Shown here: positions 1 to 9,914 of the stretch, piece by piece | How positions within the stretch are numbered: position 1 is the first letter of the stretch | Layout: the number at the start of each line of letters is the position of its first letter | Assembly: GCA_028274465.1 (NCBI GenBank) | Contig: CM051458.1 | Location: forward strand, 30,206,692 to 30,270,691 | Length of the DNA stretch: 64,000 nucleotides | DNA from: Plantago ovata | Taxonomy: Eukaryota > Streptophyta > Magnoliopsida > Lamiales > Plantaginaceae | Reading direction: 5' to 3' | The notes under the pieces: model-generated | What the model was told of the DNA's origin: nothing | Databases searched by the model: none | The model's input: the letters and a program-made list of their open reading frames with translations, nothing else | Translations under genes and position numbers: made by a program

Positions 1-145
1 TCCCCACTCCATCTTCGAACCTCGGTATCCTTCTCACTACCGTACTTGTTACCTCATAGCCCGATAACTCTTCTTCCAAGTATATAGCTGACCCTTTCTT
101 GACTTGCGAGAACGTAGGTGTCAAGCGAGCTTTTAAGGTCGTCAT
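1..145 (-). CDS. Possible start of the first ORF of element D (partial, runs off the window)
   Basis: Reading leftwards from an ATG whose complement is at 143-145, the frame stays open for 48 codons to the window edge, about 170 bases downstream of the primer binding site. That is where the gag gene of this family starts. The visible residues do not resemble the N-terminus of the gag of C, so the call rests on position and openness only. It could equally be leader sequence. Confidence 0.25.
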   Translation of the reverse strand, partial: MTTLKARLTPTFSQVKKGSAIYLEEELSGYEVTSTVVRRIPRFEDGVG

Positions 146-318
146 ACTTGGAAATCTGGAACAGTAGTAACTCAAAACTGAAAATTAGTCTCGTTAGAAA
201 TCTCGAAGATCAAGAAAATTTCTGGAAATCACTATAAAATCGAAAAAGACTAATACTACTAAGACTAGGAATTGAATGCTAAAAATATAAATAAGCTAAA
301 TAGAAAAAAGGAGTATAG

Positions 319-336
319 TCCCCGGCAACGGCGCCA
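319..336 (-). other. Primer binding site of element D (tRNA-Asp type)
   Basis: On the minus strand this reads TGGCGCCGTTGCCGGGGA, complementary to the 3' end of plant tRNA-Asp, the primer of Athila-type Gypsy elements. It lies three bases inside the LTR boundary at 340. The same 18 bases recur in element C at 44799-44816. Confidence 0.9.
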
Positions 337-339
337 ATT

Positions 340-932
340 TGATGAACCGGAATTTGTCAGATTCTAATTAATCAAATAAATTTTGTATTTAGCCAAAGGC
401 AATTCACAACCACAACGAAAACCGTAGTGTAGCAGTAAAATAACCTCGAGTGTCGATCTCTAAGGACTATGACTAGCTTTATCTAATCTAACTTAAAAGT
501 ATAAAATCAACAAACTACTTAGCACAGGTTTTTCTTATAAGATAATGGAGGTTAGTGATAGTATGATCATTCAAAGCATAGCAGATTAATAATCATGCAT
601 GAAGTACCCGATCGTTTTGCATAGAGATCTTTGATCAATGAATTGTCCAATTGTGTTCTGCTATTATTCAACACTACGAAGATAGAGGTTTTAGATAGAT
701 CAAAGAAATAAAGCAATAACTCAAAGTCTGATTCGCTTTACCGCCATCAGCATAATTATTAACCCTTCGCTAAGAATCACATACTATCACCAACGATAAA
801 TTTAGCTACTCATAGATGACATGCAATCAACAGAAATCATAGCAAGATTGAATGAAAACATGCTGAAAGATAAATAAATATGAATAGAAAAACTGTAAGA
901 TTCAATGTTACCGAAGGTTGTCAATCTCCGAA
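340..932 (-). repeat. Element D 5' LTR, R/U5-side part
   Basis: Starts TGATGAACCGG and aligns by eye with the ends of the E and F LTRs (53624 and 55075, opposite strand) and with those of C. It breaks off at 932 where element B starts; CCGAA at 928-932 is the target duplication shared with 47230-47234. The LTRs of C carry the empty site (GTCAATCTCCGAAGAATTGC) uninterrupted, which confirms the junction. Confidence 0.9.
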
Positions 933-1458
933 TGTTGGTCACTCTAAACAACAAGAAAAGACTAGAGGGGGGGGGGTGAATAGTCTTTTCAAAATTTCGT
1001 CGTTTAAAAACTTTCTCAGCATGTTCTTATTACTTTACAGTAATGAGTTTGCTGATACTTAACTTTCTCAGCAAGCGCAAGTTACTTCACAGTAACTAGG
1101 TTTGCTGATACTTAAAATCAGAGAGCGGAAGTCTTTGATACAATAAGTGCTTTTTCAGTAAATGAAAGTTTCAGCAAGTGATGTGAGTGACTGTGTACAG
1201 ATAGATGATTTGCTGAAAACTAAGTATAGTAAGTAAATCACACAAACACTTTTATAGTGGTATCTGGGAGTGGCGTAATCTCTCAACTAATCCACTTTGT
1301 CCTTTCTAGGACTGAATCCACTAAGATAAGTTTGAGGTTCCTTACAACACCTATCTAGAGCGATCCAAACAGAAACCAAAGCGCACTTGCTTCGTCTCCA
1401 ACCTAACTAGAGAACGTAACCTTGTTCTCCACTAAACTTGGTACTTTTAATCAGCAAC
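933..1458 (-). repeat. Element B 3' LTR, part 1 (U5 end)
   Basis: Reverse complement of the last 520-odd bases of the family LTR, starting at the conserved TGTTGGTC edge and including the variable G/C homopolymer (10 G at about 967-976). It is cut at 1458 by element A. The last five bases GCAAC (1454-1458) are A's target duplication, and the LTR continues at 22736. B's other LTR carries the uninterrupted site at about 46181. Confidence 0.93.
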
Positions 1459-3107
1459 TGTTAGGAAACTTGTAATTTTGATGAGCAATTAACCATGCTA
1501 AATTAAGGAAAGTCCAGTAATTAGTACTCTTAAGGTCCATAGGAATTTAGAATTTTAAGGACATTGTAAAAGAGGAACGTTTGCTGATGACTTAGTTAGG
1601 TGCTAGATAAGTTATTTCTTTTGCGTATGATGTATTTTATTTTCCGAAAAGAAAATAACTTATTGATGCTTAGCTTATGATGTATCTTATTTTCTGAAAA
1701 GAAAATAACCTATTGAAGCATTTGCTGAAAATATACTTTGTTTATTACAAACAAATTATTGAAGCAAATAGAAACCGCTCAGAATCTTGAAGACTTTTGA
1801 AGATCTGAAAGACTTGAAGAATTTTGAAGATCTGAAGACTAGAAGATTGTTGAAGACTGGTATCTACAAAGGCACGTGTTACTCAGAAAGTGGAAAATTC
1901 AGCAACAGCATTGCATAAGTGAAAATCTGAAAGACAGAGTAGGTTGTGCTTGCTGAAACTGAGACTGACCACTTGCTGATGGAACATATGTGACCTCTTG
2001 CTGAATGTACGTGAATTTGCGCTCCAATGTTACTGTTTGAATTCTATTCAAATGTGCATTTAATGCAAAGCATGCACGCGAAGGACATGAAGACTAGAAG
2101 ACAAACAAAGACGCTGCTGAAAGTACAAAAGCAAGATAGTGACATGTTAAGGAACAAAAGCCTTAGGATTTGAAATTCAAACGGCTCCTTACTTGCACTA
2201 TAAATAGAGGTCATCCGGCAAAGAGTTGAAGTGTGTCAACAACGTGATCAAACTCTCACTTGTGCTTAAAACTCACAAACCTTCAAACACTCTTACTGCC
2301 ATTGATCCGTTCCAAGAATTAAAGCTTGAAAAAGCTACTTGTGAAGAAGTAGAACAAACTCGGCTAAGAAATTAGTTAAGTGTTCTTTCTTTCGAACAAG
2401 AACAAGTCTTGACACCAGAAACAATCAAACTTGTTTACTGCAAAGTATTCCAAGTTGTGTTTCTTAGATTACTTGTTGTAACTGAATAAGTTATAATTAA
2501 TTTATCTCACCCCAAAACTCTCTAACTGAAAATACACCCTTTTAGGCGTGATATTCAGGGGGAACTTAATCGAGCATAGTTTTGCTGATTAAAAGTACCA
2601 AGTTTGGTGGAGAACAAGGTTGAGTTCTCTAGTTTAGGTTGGAGACAAAGCAAGTGCGCTTTAGTTTCTGTTGAATCGCTTTAGATAGGAGATTGTAAGG
2701 AACCTCAATCATATCTTAGTGGATTCAGTCCTAGAAAGGACGAAGTGGATTAGTTCAGAGATTACGCCACTCTCAGATACCACTATAAAAGTGTTTGTGT
2801 GATTTACTTACTGTATTTAGCTTTCAGGAAATTATATCTGTCTATACACAGTCACTCACTTCACTAGCTGAAACCTTTACTTACTGAAAGAGCACTTATT
2901 GTATCAAAGACTTCCGCTCTCTGATTTTAAGTATCAGCAAACCAAGCTACTGTAAAGTAACTTACGCTTGCTGAGAAAGTTAAGTATCAGCAAACTCATT
3001 ACTGAAAAGTAATAAGTACTTGCTGAGAATGTTTTAAACGACGAAAGTTTGAAAAGACTATTCACCCCCCCCCTCTAGTCTTTTCTTGTTGTTTAAAGGG
3101 ACCAACA
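1459..3107 (+). repeat. Element A 5' LTR
   Basis: Begins TGTTAGGAAACTTG and ends GGGACCAACA immediately before the primer site. It contains a TATA box at 2198-2207, a 9-C homopolymer near the 3' end and many GCTGA/TCAGC words. It matches the 3' LTR base for base apart from roughly 20 substitutions seen by eye. Confidence 0.95.
2198..2207 (+). promoter_or_regulatory. TATA box of the A-family LTR promoter
   Basis: CTATAAATAG in the middle of the LTR; the same box is present in the 3' LTR near 21822 and, inverted, in the B 5' LTR near 46562. Transcription would be expected to start about 30 bases downstream, which defines the R region. Position and consensus are seen; the start site is inferred. 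Confidence 0.7.
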
Positions 3108-3109
3108 AG

Positions 3110-3121
3110 TGGTATCAGAGT
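3110..3121 (+). other. Primer binding site of element A (initiator tRNA-Met)
   Basis: TGGTATCAGAGT begins two bases after the LTR end. The consensus plant Copia site is TGGTATCAGAGC (present intact in B), so A has one terminal mismatch. Confidence 0.93.
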
Positions 3122-3219
3122 AGGAGGTTCTTTAACCTTCTGCACTGAACCTAGATCCCCTTAGGTGCTTTCCGTAAATCACTCTCACTTGATCAGTTTG
3201 GTAGTGCTTTGCTGACAGG

Positions 3220-5703
3220 ATGTCTTTAGGAGATGCTCCCTTGCTGAAGCTGGAAAATTACGAGAAATGGCGAAACAACATGATGCTACATCTTGAGGCC
3301 ATTAGTGATGAGATGGTCACCGTCATTAATGATGGACCTATCAAGATCACTAAGATTGAAAGGAGTTTCCCTCATAGGACCACTGAAGCTGGAAAGGAAA
3401 CCATCCAAGGCGAACCATCAGATACGGTTGTGCCAAAACCAAGAGAGGAATGGACTTCTGACGAAGCTAAGAGATTCCGTCTTGATGGCCAAGCTAGAAA
3501 TATCATCATTCGATCAACTCCGGATACCATACAGTGCAAACTGTGGGGTGCTAAGACTGCAAAGGAAGCTTGGAAAATGGTTCAAGATCTTTGTGCTGGA
3601 TCTGACAAGACCAAGGAAAACAAACTTGAAGTACTTAAATTAAAGTTTCAAAACTTTAAGCAAGGTGCAAACGAGTCACTGGAAGACTTGGACTTCAGAT
3701 TCACAACTCTTGTTAGTAAAATGGCAGTGTTGGGTGTTGGAAACCTTTATTCAGATTCTGAGAAAGTCAAAACTATCATCAGAAGTTTGAATCAAGAATG
3801 GATCCACACTCAGAATTTCTATTATAATCAAGGAATGCCAGACATTAGACCAATAGAGTTGTTCTCTCATCTTGCTACTGTCAATTATGAGACAAAGCAA
3901 AGAGAAAATGTGTTTGCTGAAAAATCGCAAAACATTGCTCTTGCTGCAAAGCTGTCATCTTCTGAAAAGAAGAATGATAAAGAGCGTGCTGATAAAAATG
4001 CTTTAGTTGTTAAAAACATGAAGAAATTCATCAGTAAGGAACTTGAAAGGCGAAAAGCAAAAGAGAAGCTGAAAAAGCATCTTGGTAACAACTACCATAA
4101 GTACAAGAATGATACTAGCTCGCTGAACAAGCAAGCTCAGCAAGCTACATCATCAGAAGAACCAGCAGTTGGAAATGATCTATGTTTTTACTGCAAAAAG
4201 CCTGGTCACTTCAAAGCTAATTGCCCTTTGCTGAAAGGCAAATCTGCTGAAAAGAAGAAGAAGTTCAAAAGAGCTTTTATTGCTGAAGAAAAGAAGAAGC
4301 TTTAAGCAAAAATCGATGCATTGTGTATTGATATTAGCTCCGAAGACAGTGAGGATGAAAGTTCAGACACCGACGATGAAGAAACCACTCTAGACGTGGA
4401 GATTGGCAAAGAAGTGTGTGGAATAGCTATGGAAGCTTATCCAGATGTGTCGAAATACGAATTCTGCCTCATGGCCGGTCAGGTAAACAACTCTACCTCT
4501 GACTCAGATTCAGAAAGTGAAGACGAGATTGACCTTGACAAGATTCAAGGAGAAATCGAAAGATTTGAGAAAACTCTAAGCAAACAGCAAGAGAAACTAC
4601 AACTTGCTGAAACTCTGACCAAGCAAACTACTGAAAAGTACGTTTTGCTGAAGGAAGAGACAGAAGAAAAGGATGCTGAAATAAGGCGTCTTAAGAAGTT
4701 GATTGCTGAGGCTGCAGAGAAAAATTCTCAAATGGCATTAGAATTGGAAGAGTATCAGTCCTCAATTCTAAAGTTACTTGCTGAAATCCAAGAAATGAAA
4801 AAGATGAAAATCAATTTCAAATCCTATGTGGAAGCAAGTAATACGCTGACTGAACTAAACTCTTATTTGAGAGATCCATCTCAGAAAGAAAGTTTAGGAG
4901 CAACGTGCGAAGGTGATAACGTAGAAATCTTGAGAAAAGATAAATCACCTATCTCCTTTGTACGTGCTACTGATAGTAGTCCACCAGAAATCTATCAGTT
5001 TGGTCAAACAAAGGTTGCTGAAACATGCAATCAAGTACCTATGACCATAAAGCCCGCTGTTGCTACTCAAAGTAACAAGACTTTAAAAGGAAAACAAGTT
5101 GCTGAAAAGCAAACTGGAAAGAAGAAGAATGCCGTGAAGCATTCCGCCAAACAAGTTGCTGAAAAGCAAGTTATTATGACTAAAGGAAAGATTACTAAAA
5201 GTAATCAGAAGTCCTTTGCTGACAAACCTGAATCAAGTAAGGTTGCTGAAGCTAAAGCTCAGCATTCTCCGAAAAGTGGACTAGGTTTCAAAACCAAGCA
5301 AAGTCAACTCTTTCATGAGTATAAGCAAAGTCAGCAAAGATACTTCAAAGAGATGAAGAAAATCAAGCCTAAGAGTTCTGAAAAGACTCCCAATGCTAGG
5401 ACTAGAAGGATCCTTGCTAGAAAAGAACTTACTGAAAAGTATGTTCAGCAAAAAGGTCAACAGAGCAAGACACCACATCAGAAAGTGGATTTGACTAGCA
5501 CGAGTCAAAGTCTTTCAGCTCAAATCCTCCTAGTTCCTCAGCAAGTAGAAAACAAGTCAAAGTTGAAAAACTTCAGACTTGGGTTTCCACTGGACGCATT
5601 CTTGAACATGTTAATGGACATCCATCATTGGATAATTAACTTGTTTGCTCTTGATTGTGCAGACTGCAGCCACGGAGACAAACGATGCAATCTGGCACTT
5701 TGA
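3220..5703 (+). pseudogene. gag: gag of element A (Copia, UBN2-type, zinc knuckle), one in-frame stop
   Basis: Encodes the capsid/nucleocapsid polyprotein that packages element RNA. The ATG at 3220 follows the PBS leader by about 100 bases and is conserved in B and J. Residues 1 to about 230 have the charged helical character of Copia gag (for example KLENYEKWRNNMMLHLEA). A zinc knuckle CX2CX4HX4C lies at residues 322-335 (C322, C325, H330, C335), followed by Lys-rich, acidic and coiled-coil stretches. The frame is interrupted by TAA at 4303-4305 where B reads CAA (a C-to-T change), then continues in the same frame to 5703. In B gag runs straight into the protease region; in A a frameshift near 5600 separates them. 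Function is clear from family; this copy is not intact. Confidence 0.9.
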
Positions 5704-7165
5704 TAGTGGTTGTGGAAAGCACATGACGGGCAACAAGAATAACCTTATAAACTATAGACGGTGGTCTAAAGGTCCAACAATAAGGTTTGCTAGTGGAGGC
5801 TCCGGATCTACAAAAGGCTTTGGTGATGTGAAGTTAGGATGCATAACCATTAGTGGAGTTCTTTATGTCAAAAATCTTAAGTTTAACCTTTTCAGCATGA
5901 GTCAATTTGCTGACAAAGGATACTTCATCGAAATTAAAATTGATGAATGTAAACTTGTAGATTTTGAGACTAAAAGGTTATAATGATTGCAAGAAGATCA
6001 GGAGGCTTGTATACCGTTGATTGGTCTTCAGCAAACGTTGAAAAATGCATTGTCTGAGATCATGATTGCCTTGCTGAAAAAGCATGGTTATGGCATAAAC
6101 GAACAAGTCATCTAAACTTCAAGACGCTGAATAAGCTGTCTAAAAGGCACTTGTAGTTGGATTACCTAGGGTTACTTTTAAGAAGGATGGTGTTTGCAAT
6201 GCATGTTAGCAAGGAAAGCAAACCAAATCTTCTTTCAAGAACAAGGCAGTACTGTCAACTACAAAACCTTTACAACTCTTGCACATGGACTTGTTTGAAT
6301 CTTCTTCAACAAGCTATGCTGGTAAGAAGTATGGTCTAGTCGTGGTAGATGACTATTCAAGATTCACTTGGGTAGTATTCATCAAGCACAAATCTGAAAC
6401 CAAGACTGAAATACCTAACTTGCTGAATAAGCTTGAAGTCATGAAAAATGACAAGGTAAAAGTCATAAGGACAGACCATGGTACTGAGTTTGTAAACCAG
6501 TACATAACTGAATATTGTACCTCAAAAGGTATTCAACATCAGTTATCCTCAGTAACGGTGTTGCTGAACGGAAGAATCGTACCCTGAAAGAAGCCGCATG
6601 AACAATGCTTGCTGACACTGAAATAAGTGAGGCTTATTGGGTTGAAGCGATTAATACCGCCTGCTATACTCAAAACAGATGTTTGATTACTAAGGAATAC
6701 AACAAAACTCCTTAGGAATTGTTTGTTGGAAGACCTCCCAACATCACTCATCTAAGAGTATTTGGTTGCAAGTGTTTCGTTCTTAACAATGGTAGAGAAT
6801 ACCTAAGAACATTTCAACCAAAGGCAGACGAAGCGATATTTCTTGGCTACTCATTGCATAGTAAAGCTTATAGAGTTTACAACAAAAAGGCACAAAAGAT
6901 TGAAGAATCTGTGCATGTTGTATTCTACGAAAAGTCACAAGGTGTGCCTGCTGAAGAAGAAATATCAGAATGTATGAAAAAGCTAATCATACATGAGCAA
7001 AGAACTGAATCTGATGCTAGGCAAATCAAGTGAATTGAACTAAATGATGATTCTGACAATGACTCTCCTCCCCCGAGTCATGACAAGATAAATATAGTTC
7101 ACGACAAAGAATTTCCAGCAAAAGACGCGGTTGCTCCGGAAGTTGCTGAAATTACGCAATCTTCA
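5645..7165 (+). pseudogene. pol: pol of element A, protease and integrase part (multiply broken)
   Basis: Protease is recognisable near 5690 from the Copia signature WHFDSGCGKHMTG. It is followed by a GAG-pre-integrase/HHCC region and the integrase core with LHMDLFE (first Asp) near 6283 and RTDHGTEF (second Asp) near 6470. Compared with B the copy has a frameshift near 5975, TGA near 6056 where B has TCA, a 16-base deletion near 6556 that removes the TPQQN motif ahead of the catalytic Glu, TAG near 6714, and TGA at 7031 where B has TCA. The integrase C-terminal region continues to about 7165 and then into RT. It cannot make active protease-integrase. Confidence 0.88.
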
Positions 7166-9009
7166 GTGCCTGCTGGTGAAATACCTCAATCTAGCAATGC
7201 TGAACAAGCAGTTGCTGACGAACAAATCTCAGCAGAGACACAAATTCCCAGTAGTGCTGAACAAGTACATACTGAAGAGTCACATGCTGATGAGCAACAT
7301 ATCCTGATCCAACAAACAGGAAACCTGTTAATAAATGGATTAGAGATCATCCCTCTACGGATATGATTGGCGATATTAATAAACGCCAAGTGACTAGATC
7401 CAAATCTACTCACGGACTTGCTGAAGAAGCAACTGTCGTAGAAGTAGAATCATTGTTCTCTTGCTTTGTGTCAGAAATTGAACCTAAAACCATAGAAGAA
7501 GCTTTGAAGCATTCTGAATAGATAAATGCAATGCAAGAAGAATTGGATCAATTTGAAAGGAACAAAGTCTGGAAACTTGTGCCACTTGCTGAAGATAAGA
7601 AAGCTATTGGTACAAAGTGGGTGTTCAGAACAAGTTGAGCGAGTCTGGTGAAGTAACAAGAAATAAAGCACGCTTAGTTGCTCAAGGTTACTGTCAGACT
7701 GAAGGATTGGACTATGATGAGTCTTACGCTCCAGTTGCAAGATTGGATGCAATTAGGCTTTTCTTGGCCTTTGCTGCTCACAATGACTTCATTGTTTACC
7801 AAATGGATGTTAAAAGTGCATTCTTAAATGGTGAATTTGCTGAAGAAGTCTACCTAGACAACCCCCTGGCTTTGAACTTCCCTCAGAGATCAAGATGGTA
7901 TACAAGCTTCAGAAAGCTGTATATGGTCTAAAGCAAGCACCAAGAGCATGGTATGATACCTTGGCTAAGTTCTTGCTGGGAAATGGTTTCAAGAAAGGTG
8001 AAGTTGACAAAACCTTATTTACCATGAACCACGATGGTAAAATACTCTTAGTTCAAATTTATGTGGATGACATAATTTTTGGATCTAAGGACAAGCAACT
8101 TTGTGATGATTTTGCCAAACTCATGACTAATAAGTTTGAAATGAGTATGATGGGAAAATTGAATTATTTCCTAGGATTGCAAGTCAAGCAACTCAAAGAT
8201 GGAATATTCATAAATCAAGCAAAGTATGTGAAAGAAATGCTCATAAAGTTTAGGATCAAATAGGATGAGAAACCTGAAAAGATCCCTATGAGTGTTGGTA
8301 CCAAATTGGGCTATACTAAAGAGGACAAAAGTGTTGAAGAACAAAGTATGGGAAGCTCATTGGTTCCTTGTTGTATCTAACAACAAGTAGACCTGACATT
8401 CAGTATGCTGTTTGTGTGTGTGCAAGATTCCAATCTGATCCAAGAGAATCACACTACAAAAAGGCAATCAAGATACTGAAATATGTTAAAGGTACAGTCA
8501 ATGTTGGATTATGGTATCCTAAAGATTCTGGACTTGAATTGGTTGGCTATTCTGATGCTGATCATGGTGGATCAACTCTTGATAGAAAAAGTACCTCTGG
8601 AACTTGTCAGTTTTTGGGTACTAGATTAATATCATGGTTCAGCAAGAAGCAAACTTGTGTCGCCAATTCATCTACTGAATCTGAATACATTGCAGCTGGT
8701 TGTTGCACAGCTCAAATCCTATGGATTCAGCAACAATTAAGAGATTATGGTATTTCTGCAAAGAAAACACCAATCTTTTGTGATAATACAAGTGCTATTG
8801 CAATTACGCAAAATCCTAAGTTTCACTCTAGGACCAAGCACATTGATATTAGACATCATTTCATTAGAGATCATGTGGAAAAAGGTGATATTGAGGTTGT
8901 GAAAGTAGGCACTGAAGATCAGCTTGCTGACATCTTTACCAAGCCCCTACCGGATAATAGGTTCGCAATGCTAAGGTATAACCTTGGATTGATTGAACTA
9001 CCTCAATAA
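7166..9009 (+). pseudogene. pol: pol of element A, reverse transcriptase and RNase H part (left contig copy)
   Basis: RT is shown by the [10 protein letters not shown] block near 7809, the [10 protein letters not shown] block near 7930 and the catalytic YVDDI near 8060. RNase H follows, with SDADHGG near 8550, [11 protein letters not shown] near 8670 and CDNTSAI near 8780, ending [10 protein letters not shown] and stop TAA at 9007-9009. Lesions include TAG near 7519 (TGG in B), frameshifts near 7620 and 7860, and TAG at 8261-8263 where the second copy at 13218 reads GAG. The 213-codon RNase H frame 8368-9009 is intact. Everything from 7621 is duplicated after the gap. Confidence 0.9.
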
Positions 9010-9029
9010 AGGATACACTTGGCAGAATG

Positions 9030-9384
9030 CTGAAACAGGTATTCAGCAAGCCAAAGTATTCCTGTCTAAAAGACCAGTCACTGATTTCTTCTAAGAAATG
9101 ATAAGTCACTACATGATTGCTGAAACAGGCATTCAGCAAGTAATTCCTTCAAAACGGGTATTTGTTAGGAAACTTGATCACTTGCTGAGACAGGCACTCA
9201 GTAAGAGAAAGAACTTAAGGATTGCTGAGACGGGTACTCAGACAATCAAAAGATACTGAAACAGGTATTCAAGTATCAAAGGAATTTTCTGAGACGGGAA
9301 CTCAGAAAAAGAGCAAAGCTCATCTCTCAGATTTTACCAAAGGATGTCTCAAGTACAAAAGAATTTACTGATACGGGAAATCAG
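9030..9384 (+). repeat. Array of eight small hairpins with conserved ACRGGNA loop (spacer between pol and accessory ORF)
   Basis: Eight inverted repeats at about 9030, 9120, 9150, 9185, 9235, 9262, 9295 and 9368. Each has a loop ACRGGNA and a short stem: CTGAA/TTCAG (twice), CAAA/TTTG, CTGAG/CTCAG (twice), GATACTGAA with TTCAAGTATC (one bulge), TTTTCTGAG/CTCAGAAAA and CTGAT/ATCAG. Stems differ in sequence yet keep pairing, while the loop is fixed, so the array looks selected as RNA structure. It recurs at 13989-14344 (the duplicated contig end) and, more decayed, in B at 31608-31961. Function unknown. Confidence 0.8.
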
Positions 9385-9424
9385 AAATATCTTTTAAACT
9401 TAAGAAAATATGAGATATCTAAGT

Positions 9425-9433
9425 AAGGGGGAA
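9425..9433 (+). other. Internal polypurine-tract-like motif
   Basis: AAGGGGGAA just downstream of the hairpin array, followed by CTTTCAGC. It resembles the PPT core before the 3' LTR (AAAGAGGGGGAAA). Similar words occur in the LTR (near 2547) and in the accessory ORF (near 19090). Multiple PPT-like copies are reported for Sireviruses; use as a second plus-strand primer is only a possibility. Confidence 0.4.
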
Positions 9434-9914
9434 CTTTCAGCAAGTATCTAGATTGTTAATTCAAACTCGCTGAAAAGATTCTTGTCTATTTCAGCAAGCA
9501 ATCTATCCCTTAATACTCGGTAAAATCAATTTGTGACGTTAACTGGCACAGATAAACTCGCAATAATCATGACATGAAATTCAATCGTGGCCATTGATTA
9601 AAAGGAGTTACTTATCTAACGGCTAACAAAACAAAGAGAGAGAGTGCTCTGACGGTTTTAGTTAGTGGGCCACTACGCATTCAATGCAAAGGCTCCACTA
9701 ACTCCAGTGTTTCTCTGTTTTACCCTTGCTGAGAGCTCAAATCGATTGAGTTTCTCACACACCAGAGACACTATATAAAGAAGGAGTTAGAGAAATGACA
9801 AAATTCTTTAACTCACATTTCCTTTCTCTGCAAATTCTAGCCTGAATCTACTGTACCTCCGGTCAAAAAGCAAACTATCTCTTTTCGTACACTCTTTCTT
9901 GCTCTATATAAGAA
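9434..9914 (+). promoter_or_regulatory. Internal promoter and 5' leader of the accessory ORF (first copy)
   Basis: A TATA box CTATATAAAG at 9771-9780 lies 135 bases before the ATG at 9915, followed by a CT-rich leader. The segment is conserved in the second copy (TATA 14730-14739) and in B (31210-31219, inverted). It suggests that the accessory ORF is transcribed separately from gag-pol. Bases 9434-9760 contain no ORF and no other element that I recognise. Confidence 0.6.

Larger units (their letters stand above)
1..932 (-). mobile_element. Element D, Athila-like Gypsy retrotransposon: 5' leader and part of 5' LTR (left piece)
   Basis: Minus-strand Gypsy element whose body runs off the left edge. 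Its 5' LTR begins at 340 and is cut at 932 by element B; the remainder of the LTR resumes at 47235. Joined, the LTR is about 1.2 kb, begins TGATGAA and ends TTCATCA like the LTRs of C, E and F. The tRNA-Asp primer site abuts it. Sequence 146-318 is an A-rich leader resembling the leader of C (44675-44798). The family is clear from LTR and PBS; how far D extends to the left cannot be seen. Confidence 0.85.

Noticed and set aside
9030..9384. CRISPR-like array
   Set aside because: Regular short repeats, but units are 15-27 bp hairpins at uneven spacing with no unique spacers of constant length, inside a plant retrotransposon.
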